Shown here: piece by piece, positions 17,994 through 25,650 of the stretch
Layout: every line of letters begins with the position of its first letter
Numbering within the stretch: position 1 is the first letter of the stretch
Source: Imperialibacter sp965651695
Lineage (GTDB): Bacteria > Bacteroidota > Bacteroidia > Cytophagales > Cyclobacteriaceae
DNA length: 64,000 bases
Assembly: GCA_965651695.1 (NCBI GenBank)
Contig: CBFGTI010000001.1
Location: forward strand, 68,507-132,506
Direction: 5' to 3'
The notes under the pieces: generated by a model
The model's input: the letters and a program-made list of their open reading frames with translations, nothing else
What the model was told of the DNA's origin: nothing
Databases searched by the model: none
Made by a program: the position numbers and the translations under genes

Positions 17994-19097
17994 TTACTGC
18001 CATTCTGCTATTTTATGCTCCAGCTGTTTGTCAAGCTGGTGCACTTTTCCTCTTCGGTAGGTCACAAAGCCATGCTCGTGTGTCTCCAGCAGGTCGTCGT
18101 AAGGGCCGCGGGGGCTCAGCAGTTTTACCAGCACCGGGGAGGTTTCTATAAAAATGAAAAGCAGCATGATAAACAGGTTGGCCATCCTTATGGCATCGTG
18201 TTTTTGGGCGAGCCGGTACAGTGCTTCCATTTGTAGCGCCATCCCACCCATTCCTGCCACATCAATGGCGGCTACTTCGCGGCCCTGGGCCAGCTGAAGA
18301 GAGTCGATCTCGCTACGGAGGGTGCCGATAATGGCCAGGTTCCTCTGCGACAGCTCGTTCAGCTCTTGCTGGGCTCGTAGTGCGTCGGCCTTTTTTACTG
18401 CGTATATGGGCCCCAGGTTGCGCTGGCGCGAACCGCCCGTGCCATCTGCCTCTTCCTGCGCTATTTTGGCAAGGGTATCTCTTGTGCGGGTTTTCTGTAG
18501 AATCTGCTCTTCAAGCATTGCTATCTCCCTTTCCCGGTCTAGAACTTGCGGTTGGTACCGTCCCCCGATCAATGCTTGCTGTGTGGCCAGCCTCTCCTCG
18601 CCAATTACGGCGAGCTCAGACTGTATTTCTGGCGAAAATATGCGCAACTCAAGAGGCCGCGCAATTACAATGGCAATCAAAATAGCCAACACCAACCGGG
18701 GAAGCGCCATGAGCCACTCTTTACCGGTTTTATTTTGTTTTTTCATGCTCGATACAAGGAACCTGTCGAGGTTAAATATCATAAGGCCCCATAGCAAGCC
18801 AACCAGTATGGCACCCAGGTAAGTTTTAAAAATGGAAAAAATAGCAAAACCTCCACTGGTAGCCGCCAGCACTCCGGTAAAGAAAACCGTTCCGCCAATC
18901 GACGTGTATTTTGCCGATTCAGTAGGGCATCGTTTCAAAAGTGCAAAAGATGCTCCGGAACAAAACCAAAAAAAGTTCCGGACGGAATCCCGGATGGTGT
19001 CCCGGGCGGAGTCCCGGGCGGAGCCTCTCCCCCTGCTTACTTCCCCGCTAACCGTCTCCCTGGCTGAGGGCTCATCTGCGTTCTTCATCTTCTCCAT
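17994..19097 (-). CDS. DUF4407 membrane protein
   Basis: The 367-residue protein matches DUF4407: FWFCSGASFALLKRCPTESAKYTSIGGTVFFTGVLAATSGGFAIF, paired helices GLLWGLMIFNLDRFLVSS and LPRLVLAILIAIVIARPLELRIF. A long coiled coil (about residues 195-280, EREIAMLEEQILQKTRTRDTLAKIAQEE) and a last helix near LFIMLLFIFIETSPVLVKLL follow. Function of the family is unknown. The cytoplasmic N-terminus has four tandem tetrapeptides (SARD SARD TIRD SVRN) encoded by 12-base DNA repeats. The start could also be the second Met three codons in, which has GGAG just upstream. Confidence 0.85.
   Translation of the reverse strand: MEKMKNADEPSARETVSGEVSRGRGSARDSARDTIRDSVRNFFWFCSGASFALLKRCPTESAKYTSIGGTVFFTGVLAATSGGFAIFSIFKTYLGAILVGLLWGLMIFNLDRFLVSSMKKQNKTGKEWLMALPRLVLAILIAIVIARPLELRIFSPEIQSELAVIGEERLATQQALIGGRYQPQVLDREREIAMLEEQILQKTRTRDTLAKIAQEEADGTGGSRQRNLGPIYAVKKADALRAQQELNELSQRNLAIIGTLRSEIDSLQLAQGREVAAIDVAGMGGMALQMEALYRLAQKHDAIRMANLFIMLLFIFIETSPVLVKLLSPRGPYDDLLETHEHGFVTYRRGKVHQLDKQLEHKIAEWQ
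18976..19023. repeat. Four 12-bp tandem repeats inside the DUF4407 gene
   Basis: Units begin at 18976, 18988, 19000 and 19012. The last two are identical (TCCCGGGCGGAG) and the others differ at a few bases. Each unit encodes one (S/T)-(A/V/I)-R-(D/N) tetrapeptide, so gain or loss of units keeps the frame. Confidence 0.85.
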
Positions 19098-19321
19098 CGA
19101 AAATCATGTATGCGCTCTATAACGAAGTTTATCGCAAGAATGTTGTATAAACCAGAACCTTTTTATGCAAGGTACCGAGCCAGCATTGAATTCTCCGTAT
19201 TGGTGGGTATTACAAATACCCCTTTCAGGTTATTTACACGCATCCACATTATGTGGTATTTAGTGCCACCAGCCGGAAAACCGAAGAGCATCATAGTTGG
19301 CTAAACGTCGCATGCGTAAAA
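19098..19321. other. Intergenic stretch with two perfect short inverted repeats
   Basis: No convincing gene is visible. Two perfect inverted repeats stand out: GGGTATT-ACA-AATACCC at 19205-19221 and CCACAT-T-ATGTGG at 19244-19256. Together with the terminator immediately downstream, they could belong to a structured small RNA on the plus strand. A 64-codon ORF (19110-19304) crosses it but looks random. Confidence 0.4.
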
Positions 19322-19350
19322 TGCCGGTCTTCTTAGGCCGGCTTTTTTTC
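19322..19350 (+). terminator. Orphan terminator-like hairpin
   Basis: The stem GCCGG / CCGGC with a loop of about 10 bases is followed by seven T residues. It lies between the divergent DUF4407 gene and the next plus-strand gene, with no recognised gene upstream on this strand. Confidence 0.75.
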
Positions 19351-19411
19351 TGCATCATTGCTTGAGACGTTCAAAAGCTCTACTTTTAAACAATATCAAA
19401 ACACTCATCAT

Positions 19412-19747
19412 ATGAAAAGAAAACAATTTGCTGCCAGCATTATGCTGTCGGTTCTCTTCACTATTCTTTCCTTTTTTCCCTCTGTTGCAGGCGCCATTGA
19501 GCCTATGAGCAAAGAGCAACTATCCGGGTTAACAGAAAAACAAGCAGAGGAAAGGGTAACACAGCTTTCAAACAGGGTGAATGAGATAAAAAATATGCAG
19601 CCCGAGAAGCTCCCCCGGGAAGAACGAAGGGAGATTAAAAGTGAAATGCGTCAGATAAAAAAAGAGCTGGATTTTTTGAATGACAGAGTGACTCTCTCTA
19701 TCGGAGCCCTCATTATCATCATTTTACTTATCATTCTGATTTTCTAA
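19412..19747 (+). CDS. Small exported membrane-anchored coiled-coil protein
   Basis: I start this 111-residue protein at the ATG of MKRKQFAASIMLSVLFTILSFFPSVAGA, a typical signal peptide; an upstream ATG at 19358 would put an unlikely tail before it. The middle is charged and helical (coiled coil about residues 40-90, REERREIKSEMRQIKKELDFLNDRV), and the C-terminus is a pure membrane helix (LSIGALIIIILLIILIF). Similar small proteins occur in Bacteroidota without known function. It is probably anchored in the inner membrane with the coiled coil in the periplasm. Confidence 0.75.
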   Translation: MKRKQFAASIMLSVLFTILSFFPSVAGAIEPMSKEQLSGLTEKQAEERVTQLSNRVNEIKNMQPEKLPREERREIKSEMRQIKKELDFLNDRVTLSIGALIIIILLIILIF

Positions 19748-19792
19748 AATAAGAAAGGCCCTATCCGAGAGCTACTTCGGTAGGGTCTGCTC
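19745..19792 (-). terminator. Convergent hairpin, terminator for the lipoprotein gene
   Basis: GGCCCTA(T)CCGA pairs with TCGGTAGGGTC (one bulge) at about 19758-19792. Read on the minus strand, the stem is followed by TTTCTTATTTT, so it probably ends the lipoprotein transcript. It lies between two convergent genes and may act on both. Confidence 0.65.
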
Positions 19793-19832
19793 CACAATTC
19801 AGGATGATATCGAGTTCAGCAGAAATTTTCTA

Positions 19833-20372
19833 TCATTTCGTTGCTGAAAACTCCACCATACTTGCCAGATACGATACGTCGCCACCCACCGTAATGCCGA
19901 AGACGTACCTGGATTCAGAAAGCTCGCTTGCCCACACAAAATCGATATGCACTTGCGACACCCCCAAAGTGCCGGCCTCGCTGTCGTCAAGCTCAACATA
20001 AATGGTTTGCCCATTATAAATGTCCCACTTAAATTCTTCGGTTACAGTCACTTCCTCTCCGTCATTTCCCCACATATCCACTGGTGTGAAAGTGAGTGAA
20101 TATTTGCCGCGCCTATAGCTGTCGTCGGCATCTTTGGCTTTTGTAAGCTCCAGGTAGCCAGAAACGTTCTTATACTCCCGCTCATTATTTCGCTGAGCTT
20201 CATTTTCTACCATGTAATGATCAAAAGCCTCAATGGCTGTTACATTCCACTTACCCAGGAAGGGCTCCAATTCTTTCAAGTCGGGGTCCACCAAATCTTC
20301 AATGCAGGAAGTTCCGGCCAGCAGGGAGATCACGCCGATGATCAATAACACCTTTTTCATAGTTTTTTTCAT
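19833..20372 (-). CDS. Lipocalin-like lipoprotein of unknown function
   Basis: This 179-residue protein starts at the ATG at 20370-20372. MKKTMKKVLLIIGVISLLAGTSC is a lipoprotein-type signal with Cys23 as the likely lipidation site, though its lipobox is loose as often in Bacteroidota. The mature part begins with LEPFLGKWNVTAIE, the GxW start of lipocalin-like beta barrels, and continues with alternating strands. A ligand is unknown. It is probably anchored to the outer membrane. The gene lies downstream of the M3 peptidase gene (80 bases), but a shared transcript is not proven. Confidence 0.75.
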   Translation of the reverse strand: MKKTMKKVLLIIGVISLLAGTSCIEDLVDPDLKELEPFLGKWNVTAIEAFDHYMVENEAQRNNEREYKNVSGYLELTKAKDADDSYRRGKYSLTFTPVDMWGNDGEEVTVTEEFKWDIYNGQTIYVELDDSEAGTLGVSQVHIDFVWASELSESRYVFGITVGGDVSYLASMVEFSATK

Positions 20373-20452
20373 CAAAGTAACCTCCCCGCCAGGTTGTTCG
20401 CCATCCGTGGGGCAGGGTATTTTGACGTCCGTTAAAGGCGGTATGTGATAAA

Positions 20453-22489
20453 CTATTTCAGCAATCCTGCTCTCCTTAGCAGCGCTTTTGGGTCGGGTTC
20501 ACGCCCCCTGAACTTCTTGTAGAGCGTCATCGGGTGCTCACTTCCACCCTTTGAAAGGATGTTCTCCTTGAATTTCCGGGCCACTTCCTTGCTAAAAATT
20601 CCCTTTTCCTTGAAAAATTCAAATGCATCTGCGTCCAGCACTTCGGCCCATTTGTAGCTGTAGTAGCCCGACGAATAGCCGCCATTGAAGATGTGGGAGA
20701 ACTGGCAGCTCATATTGGTTTCCTCCACCTGCGGCAGCACCTCCACCGCTTTGAAGATGGATTTTTCAAACTCGCCTATGTTTTCGATGCCCGACGGATC
20801 GCCGCCATGGTAAGCCATATCGAGCGTGCCGAAGCCAACCTGGCGGGTAGTAGCATAGCCCGCCTGAAAATTGGCACTGTCTTTCAGCCGCTTCACCAGG
20901 TCTGCGGGTATGGGCTCGCCTGTTTGGTAATGGCGCGCAAACAGGTCGAGGCATTCTTTTTCGAGCGTCCAGTTCTCCAATATCTGGCTGGGCAGCTCCA
21001 CAAAATCCCAGTATACGTTGGTGCCGCTGAGGCTACCATAAGTGCCCTGCGCCAGCATGCCGTGCAGAGCGTGGCCAAACTCGTGAAACAGCGTTTGCAC
21101 CTCGTTGAAGGTAAGCAGAGAGGGCTTTGTTTGCGTGGGCTTGGTAAAATTGCACACGATGCTTATGTGTGGCCTTTGGTCCCGGCCATCAATTTTCTTC
21201 TGCTGCCTGAAAACCGTCATCCAGGCGCCACCTCTTTTGCCATCCCTGGGGAAAAAGTCCGCATAAAAAACGGCGACAAGATCGTCTTGTTCATCTCTTA
21301 CCTCATACACCCGTACGTCGGGGTGGTAGCGGTCTATTTCCTGGTTTTCGACAAAATGAATGCCGTAGAGCTGCTCAGCAACCGTGAACACGCCATCGAT
21401 TACATTTTCCAGCCTGAAGTACGGTTTAAGCAGCTCATCATCTACCTCGTACTTCTCCTTTTTCAACTTCTCGCTGTAGTAAGCAAAATCCCAGCGTTGC
21501 AAGCTCTCCAGCCCGTCAAGCTGCCTGGCATACGCCGAAAGCTCTTCAATGTCCTTCTTTGTTGCGGGAAACGACACCTCAAGGATATCAGACAAAAATT
21601 CCCGCACCCTTCCGGGAGTTTCGGCCATTCGCTCTTCCAGCACAAAATCGGCGTGGCTGGCATACCCAAGCAGGCGTGCACGCTGGTGCCGCAGCTTCAC
21701 AATCTTCTTTATAATCTCCTGGTTGTCCCACTCATTGCCTTTGAAGCTTCTGGACCCATGAGCCATGTACATTTTTTTCCGAAGATCCCTCTTTTTGGCA
21801 TAAGTCATAAACGGGATAAAACTGGGGTACTGCAGCGTAAACACCCAGCTGCCTTCCTTTCCTTTTTCCCTGGCAGTTTCCGCAGCCGCTTCCTTTGCAA
21901 ACTCTGGCAGGCCTTCCAGATCAGCCTCATCGGTTATCACCAGCTGAAAGGCATTGGTTTCCTTAAGCACATTTTCTCCAAACTGCTGTCCAAGCACAGC
22001 CAACTCCTTGTCGATGGCCCTAAGCTCTTCTTTCTTCTCCGGGGCAAGACCAGCGCCGTTTCTCACAAACCCTTTGTAGGTTTTTTCCAGCAGCATTTTC
22101 GCTTCCGGGTCCAGGGCCTCTTTTTCTGCGCTATCAAACACGGCTTTCACCTTCACAAAAAGTTGCTCGTTCAGCATGATATCGTTGCTGTATTCCGACA
22201 GCATGGGTGAAATATCTTTTGCCAAAGCCTGCATTTCATCGTTGGTTTCGGCTGAGTTGAGGTTGAAAAATATATTTGAAACCAGATCGAGCCCACTTCC
22301 GGCCCTTTCCAACGCTGCCACGGTATTGCCGAAGGTTGGTGGCTCTTGCAAAGCAACTATCTCGTCTACCTCAGCCTTGGCCCTGGCAATAGCCTCTTTA
22401 AAAGCCGGCATGAAGTGCTCGTTTGAGATGCGGCTGAAAGGGATAGTATCAAATGGCGTGTTGAAAGATTGTAAAAGTGGGTTGGACAT
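20453..22489 (-). CDS. M3-family metallopeptidase (oligopeptidase A / Dcp type)
   Basis: The 678-residue zinc peptidase has the M3 signature HEFGH at residues 469-473 (FHEFGHALHGMLAQGTYGSLSG), with the downstream zinc Glu in DFVELPSQILENW and the substrate Tyr region SGYYSYKWAEVLDADAF. It has no signal peptide, so it is cytoplasmic, like E. coli OpdA and Dcp, which degrade oligopeptides and cleaved signal peptides. The length fits both; the sequence alone does not separate oligopeptidase A from peptidyl-dipeptidase. The gene stands alone between the AIM24-like and lipoprotein genes. Confidence 0.93.
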   Translation of the reverse strand: MSNPLLQSFNTPFDTIPFSRISNEHFMPAFKEAIARAKAEVDEIVALQEPPTFGNTVAALERAGSGLDLVSNIFFNLNSAETNDEMQALAKDISPMLSEYSNDIMLNEQLFVKVKAVFDSAEKEALDPEAKMLLEKTYKGFVRNGAGLAPEKKEELRAIDKELAVLGQQFGENVLKETNAFQLVITDEADLEGLPEFAKEAAAETAREKGKEGSWVFTLQYPSFIPFMTYAKKRDLRKKMYMAHGSRSFKGNEWDNQEIIKKIVKLRHQRARLLGYASHADFVLEERMAETPGRVREFLSDILEVSFPATKKDIEELSAYARQLDGLESLQRWDFAYYSEKLKKEKYEVDDELLKPYFRLENVIDGVFTVAEQLYGIHFVENQEIDRYHPDVRVYEVRDEQDDLVAVFYADFFPRDGKRGGAWMTVFRQQKKIDGRDQRPHISIVCNFTKPTQTKPSLLTFNEVQTLFHEFGHALHGMLAQGTYGSLSGTNVYWDFVELPSQILENWTLEKECLDLFARHYQTGEPIPADLVKRLKDSANFQAGYATTRQVGFGTLDMAYHGGDPSGIENIGEFEKSIFKAVEVLPQVEETNMSCQFSHIFNGGYSSGYYSYKWAEVLDADAFEFFKEKGIFSKEVARKFKENILSKGGSEHPMTLYKKFRGREPDPKALLRRAGLLK

Positions 22490-22635
22490 CGTGGTAATTG
22501 TTTGAATGAAACAAATGGCTATTTACCATAACTGCAATATCAGGCGAAAAATTTCGCACGGGCAATATTCTGCCCGTTTGCAAACATCGCATCAGTGGGT
22601 GCCTTCAAGCTCACCCATCATTGCCGGAAAGTATT

Positions 22636-23406
22636 TTAAGATTCGAGGAAGTTTCCAAGTATAGAACTCCCCTCTTTTCGGCTGTTTTGCCCGTACGGAG
22701 CGAGAGCTTGCACCAGCTTTCGGATAGGCATCGACTGCAGCCATACTTTGCCGGTACCTCTGAGGGTAGCCAGAAACACTCCTTCGCCGCCAAAAAGCAT
22801 CGATTTTAAACCGCCGGAGCTTTGGATGTCAAAATCGAGCGTGTGCTCAAATGCCACTACGCAGCCGGTATCTATCCGCAGTGTTTCATTATTAAGTTGC
22901 TTCTCAATTACGGTGCCCCCGGCATGCACAAACGCCAGGCCGTCGCCGATAAGTTTTTGCAGAATAAAGCCTTCGCCGCCTACCAGGCCAGCACCAATTC
23001 TTTTGTTGAGTGTGATGGTGACTTTGGTGCCCAAGGCAGCACACAAAAAGCCATCTTTCTGAACAATTATCTGATTGCCCTGTTGTTTGGCAAGGTCTAT
23101 CGGAATAATGGTGCCGGGATATGGCGCTGAAAAAGCAACCTTCTTTTTGCCTGCGCCGTGGTTTGTAAAATGCGTGGTAAAAACCGATTCTCCTGTTAGC
23201 GCCCTGGCACCAGCCGACAAAAGTTTGCCCAAAAATCCCTGGTCGGGTTCGGAGCCATCGCCCATTTTGGTTTCAAATACGATACCTTCTTCCATAAAAA
23301 GCATCGCACCAGCCTCGGCTATTACCGTTTCTCTGGGGTCTAGTTCAATTTCTACTGTTTGAATGCTTTCGCCATAGATTTTGTAATCTATCTCGTGTGA
23401 TCTCAT
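22636..23406 (-). CDS. AIM24/TIGR00266-family beta-sheet protein
   Basis: I start this 256-residue protein at MRSHEIDYKIYGES, the normal start of the family, and not at an ATG eight codons upstream. It shows the triplicated glycine-rich beta pattern of AIM24/TIGR00266: EAGAMLFMEEGI, FVHAGGTVIEKQL, SGGLKSMLFGGEGVFLATLRGTGKVWLQSMP. Bacterial members are cytosolic with no established biochemical function; yeast Aim24 acts in the mitochondrial inner membrane. It lies downstream of a small gene and gltX on the same strand. Confidence 0.88.
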   Translation of the reverse strand: MRSHEIDYKIYGESIQTVEIELDPRETVIAEAGAMLFMEEGIVFETKMGDGSEPDQGFLGKLLSAGARALTGESVFTTHFTNHGAGKKKVAFSAPYPGTIIPIDLAKQQGNQIIVQKDGFLCAALGTKVTITLNKRIGAGLVGGEGFILQKLIGDGLAFVHAGGTVIEKQLNNETLRIDTGCVVAFEHTLDFDIQSSGGLKSMLFGGEGVFLATLRGTGKVWLQSMPIRKLVQALAPYGQNSRKEGSSILGNFLES

Positions 23407-23509
23407 ATCTGTTCTTTTATTCAGCAGCAAAAGTGCGACTCAGCACCGGCCTGTATCGCCAATGCTTATTCTTTCGCTGACAGCCAATTTAGGGGTCTGT
23501 TTTCGAAAT

Positions 23510-23725
23510 TTACTCTTCTTCCTTCTTTCCTTTGCCTTTCTTTATCTCGTCCAGATCGTCTCTGTCACGCAGCTTTTTGTCGTCTACGTTTTTGTTCAGA
23601 AATTCATTGATTTTGTCGATCTGCAGGTTAGATTTTATCTCGCCAAAGGTGTCGATGCTTATTTCGAAGCCTTCAAGGTCTCGCGCTACTTTTGGCTTCT
23701 TCTTTGGTGGCTCGTTTTTGCTCAT
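23510..23725 (-). CDS. Small charged protein of unknown function
   Basis: The 71-residue protein (MSKNEPPKKKPKVARDLEGFEISIDTFGEIKSNLQIDKINEFLNKNVDDKKL...) is highly charged, with a short hydrophobic core EGFEISIDTFGEI. It starts 13 bases after the gltX stop, so both genes are probably on one transcript. Proteins of this size and pattern sit in many Bacteroidota genomes, but I know of no function. The Lys/Asp/Glu-rich tail could bind nucleic acid or ribosomes; that is a guess. Confidence 0.7.
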   Translation of the reverse strand: MSKNEPPKKKPKVARDLEGFEISIDTFGEIKSNLQIDKINEFLNKNVDDKKLRDRDDLDEIKKGKGKKEEE

Positions 23726-23738
23726 AACAGTCAGTCGT

Positions 23739-25277
23739 TTATCCCACTAGTATAACGGTTGCCGCGTCAATTCGTTTTGCAGTTTCTTCAAAACCAAGAA
23801 TTTCTATCACTGTCATAAGGTCAGGCCCACCACCCTCTCCAGTTACTGCCAGCCTTAGCGGCTGCATGTATTTGCCCATTTTCAAGCCTTTGTCACCAAA
23901 AAACTTTTCGATAACGTCGTGTATTTCTGCAGCCGTCGGCCTTTGCGAGGCAAGTGTGGCAAACTGCGAAGCTAAGTCTCCGAGCACCGCAGCTACTTCT
24001 GCATTCCACTTTTTCTGTGCCACCTGCTCGTCGTAAGAAGCCGGTGCCTCAAAGAAGAATCGTCCCTGTGTCCAAAGGTCCTGCGGAAATGAAATTCTAT
24101 CCTGCAGCAGGCCGGTAATCTTGAGTATCGTCTCTTCCGGGGCTTGCTTGCCCTCCTTTTCCATCTCCAGCTTGAGGCTGGCCGCTAGCTCGTTTACTGG
24201 CATCGTTTTAATGTAGTGCTGATTAAACCAGTTGGCTTTGCCGATATCGAATTTGGCACCTGCCTTACTTATCCGCTCAATACTAAATGCCTCTATTAAT
24301 TCTTCCATCGAAAAAATTTCCTGCTCGGTTCCGGGGCTCCAGCCCAGCAGTGCCAGGAAATTGACAACCGCCTCAGGCAGATATCCTTTTTCTCTGTAGC
24401 CCAACGAAACTTCTCCCGAAACAGGGTCGGCCCAGTTGAGTGGGAAAATTGGAAAGCCGGCCTTGTCGGCGTCTCGCTTGCTGAGCTTGCCGTTGCCATC
24501 GGGCTTAAGCAAAAGCGGCAGGTGAGCGAATTGCGGCATTGTTTTTTCCCAGCCGAAGAAACGGTAAATAAGCACATGAAGAGGTGCCGACGGCAGCCAT
24601 TCCTCTCCTCTGATTACGTGCGTTATTTTCATCAGGTGGTCGTCTACAATATTGGCCAGATGGTAGGTGGGCATCCCGTCCGATTTCAAAAGCACCTTGT
24701 CATCGAGCACCGACGAATGCACTACCACCCATCCCCTGATGAGATCGTGGAACCTTATTTCTTCCTTCCGGGGCACCATCAGGCGAATAACGTAAGGTTC
24801 GCCGCTGCTAAGCCGGGCCTTAACTTCTTCCGCCGGCAGCGTAAGCGAGTTTTTCATGCCGTTGCGGGTTACGGCGTTGTACTGCTGGTTGGCCACTTTC
24901 GCTGCCTTTAGCTTTTCTCGCATAGCATCGAGCTCTTCGGCTGTATCGAAGGCATAGTAGGCCTTGCCGGTGTCAACAAGCTGCTGCGCAAATTCCGCAT
25001 AAATGTCTTTCCTGTCCGATTGCCGGTAAGGTCCGAACGGCCCCCCCGACTCCGGCCCCTCATCAATAGCAATACCTACCCACTTCAAAGCCTCTATAAT
25101 GTAATCTTCGGCTCCCGGCACAAACCTAGCCTGGTCGGTATCTTCGATCCGAAGTAGCATTTTGCCCTTGTTTTTTCTAGCGAATAAGTAATTATACAGC
25201 GCAGTTCTTACCCCCCCAATATGCAACCCCCCTGTGGGACTAGGGGCAAATCGAACTCTAACTTCAGAAGTGTCCAT
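23739..25277 (-). CDS. gltX: Glutamyl-tRNA synthetase
   Basis: This 512-residue class I synthetase charges tRNA-Glu. The HIGH-type motif is PTGGLHIGG (His19 region) and the KMSKS-type motif is NGKLSKRDADKAGFP (around residue 262). It also has the family stretches ARFVPGAEDYIIEALKWVGI and RGEEWLPSAPLHVLIY. Length and organisation fit a bacterial GluRS with the helical anticodon-binding C-terminus. Whether it also charges tRNA-Gln cannot be read from the window. A consensus promoter sits upstream; two small genes follow on the same strand. Confidence 0.97.
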   Translation of the reverse strand: MDTSEVRVRFAPSPTGGLHIGGVRTALYNYLFARKNKGKMLLRIEDTDQARFVPGAEDYIIEALKWVGIAIDEGPESGGPFGPYRQSDRKDIYAEFAQQLVDTGKAYYAFDTAEELDAMREKLKAAKVANQQYNAVTRNGMKNSLTLPAEEVKARLSSGEPYVIRLMVPRKEEIRFHDLIRGWVVVHSSVLDDKVLLKSDGMPTYHLANIVDDHLMKITHVIRGEEWLPSAPLHVLIYRFFGWEKTMPQFAHLPLLLKPDGNGKLSKRDADKAGFPIFPLNWADPVSGEVSLGYREKGYLPEAVVNFLALLGWSPGTEQEIFSMEELIEAFSIERISKAGAKFDIGKANWFNQHYIKTMPVNELAASLKLEMEKEGKQAPEETILKITGLLQDRISFPQDLWTQGRFFFEAPASYDEQVAQKKWNAEVAAVLGDLASQFATLASQRPTAAEIHDVIEKFFGDKGLKMGKYMQPLRLAVTGEGGGPDLMTVIEILGFEETAKRIDAATVILVG

Positions 25278-25650
25278 GTCAGCTTTTCAATTATCGTTTG
25301 CGCATGTAACCGCGCATTTTTTTGATCTTTTTTAATGAACGTCAAAGTTAGCCAATGCGGTGAGATATTAACAAAAACAGAATGGCAAAGAAATGGAGCA
25401 GCAAGTATAAGCGGGGTACTTGTACTGCGAGCTGATTGGTGCGCAATTTAACCACCAAACTGAGCGATAATGGTATGAAGCTGAATTGCCGCGGCCCCTC
25501 CCGGAAGGGCTGCATTTAAAGGCGCAGAGCTATGACGCTCAGATAAGCACTATAAGTGGCGGACAAGCTGCAAAGGTGGAAGGCTGACAATGGCTCACAT
25601 CAGCTTCCGTCGTTAAACATGCTACCTTTTCGTCAACACCGGCCAAACCT
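25278..25650. other. Intergenic region upstream of gltX
   Basis: This 373-base stretch has no credible gene. It contains the gltX promoter near 25343-25375 and a GC-rich hairpin GCGGCCC / GGGCTGC (25491-25513, 9-base loop, no T tract). The rest shows no repeat or RNA gene that I recognise. Confidence 0.6.
25343..25375 (-). promoter_or_regulatory. gltX promoter
   Basis: On the minus strand the -33 TTTG (25372-25375) is followed by 21 bases and then the -7 TAACTTTG (25343-25350), an exact match to the Bacteroidota consensus. The gltX start codon is about 65 bases downstream. Confidence 0.7.

Noticed and set aside
19110..19304. 64-codon plus-strand ORF before the orphan terminator
   Set aside because: Its peptide is Arg/Tyr-rich and irregular with no family match; I favour non-coding RNA or spacer.
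20693..22210. Long plus-strand ORF of 505 codons opposite the M3 peptidase gene
   Set aside because: It is the antisense shadow of a well-supported M3 peptidase with HEFGH and shows no domain of its own.
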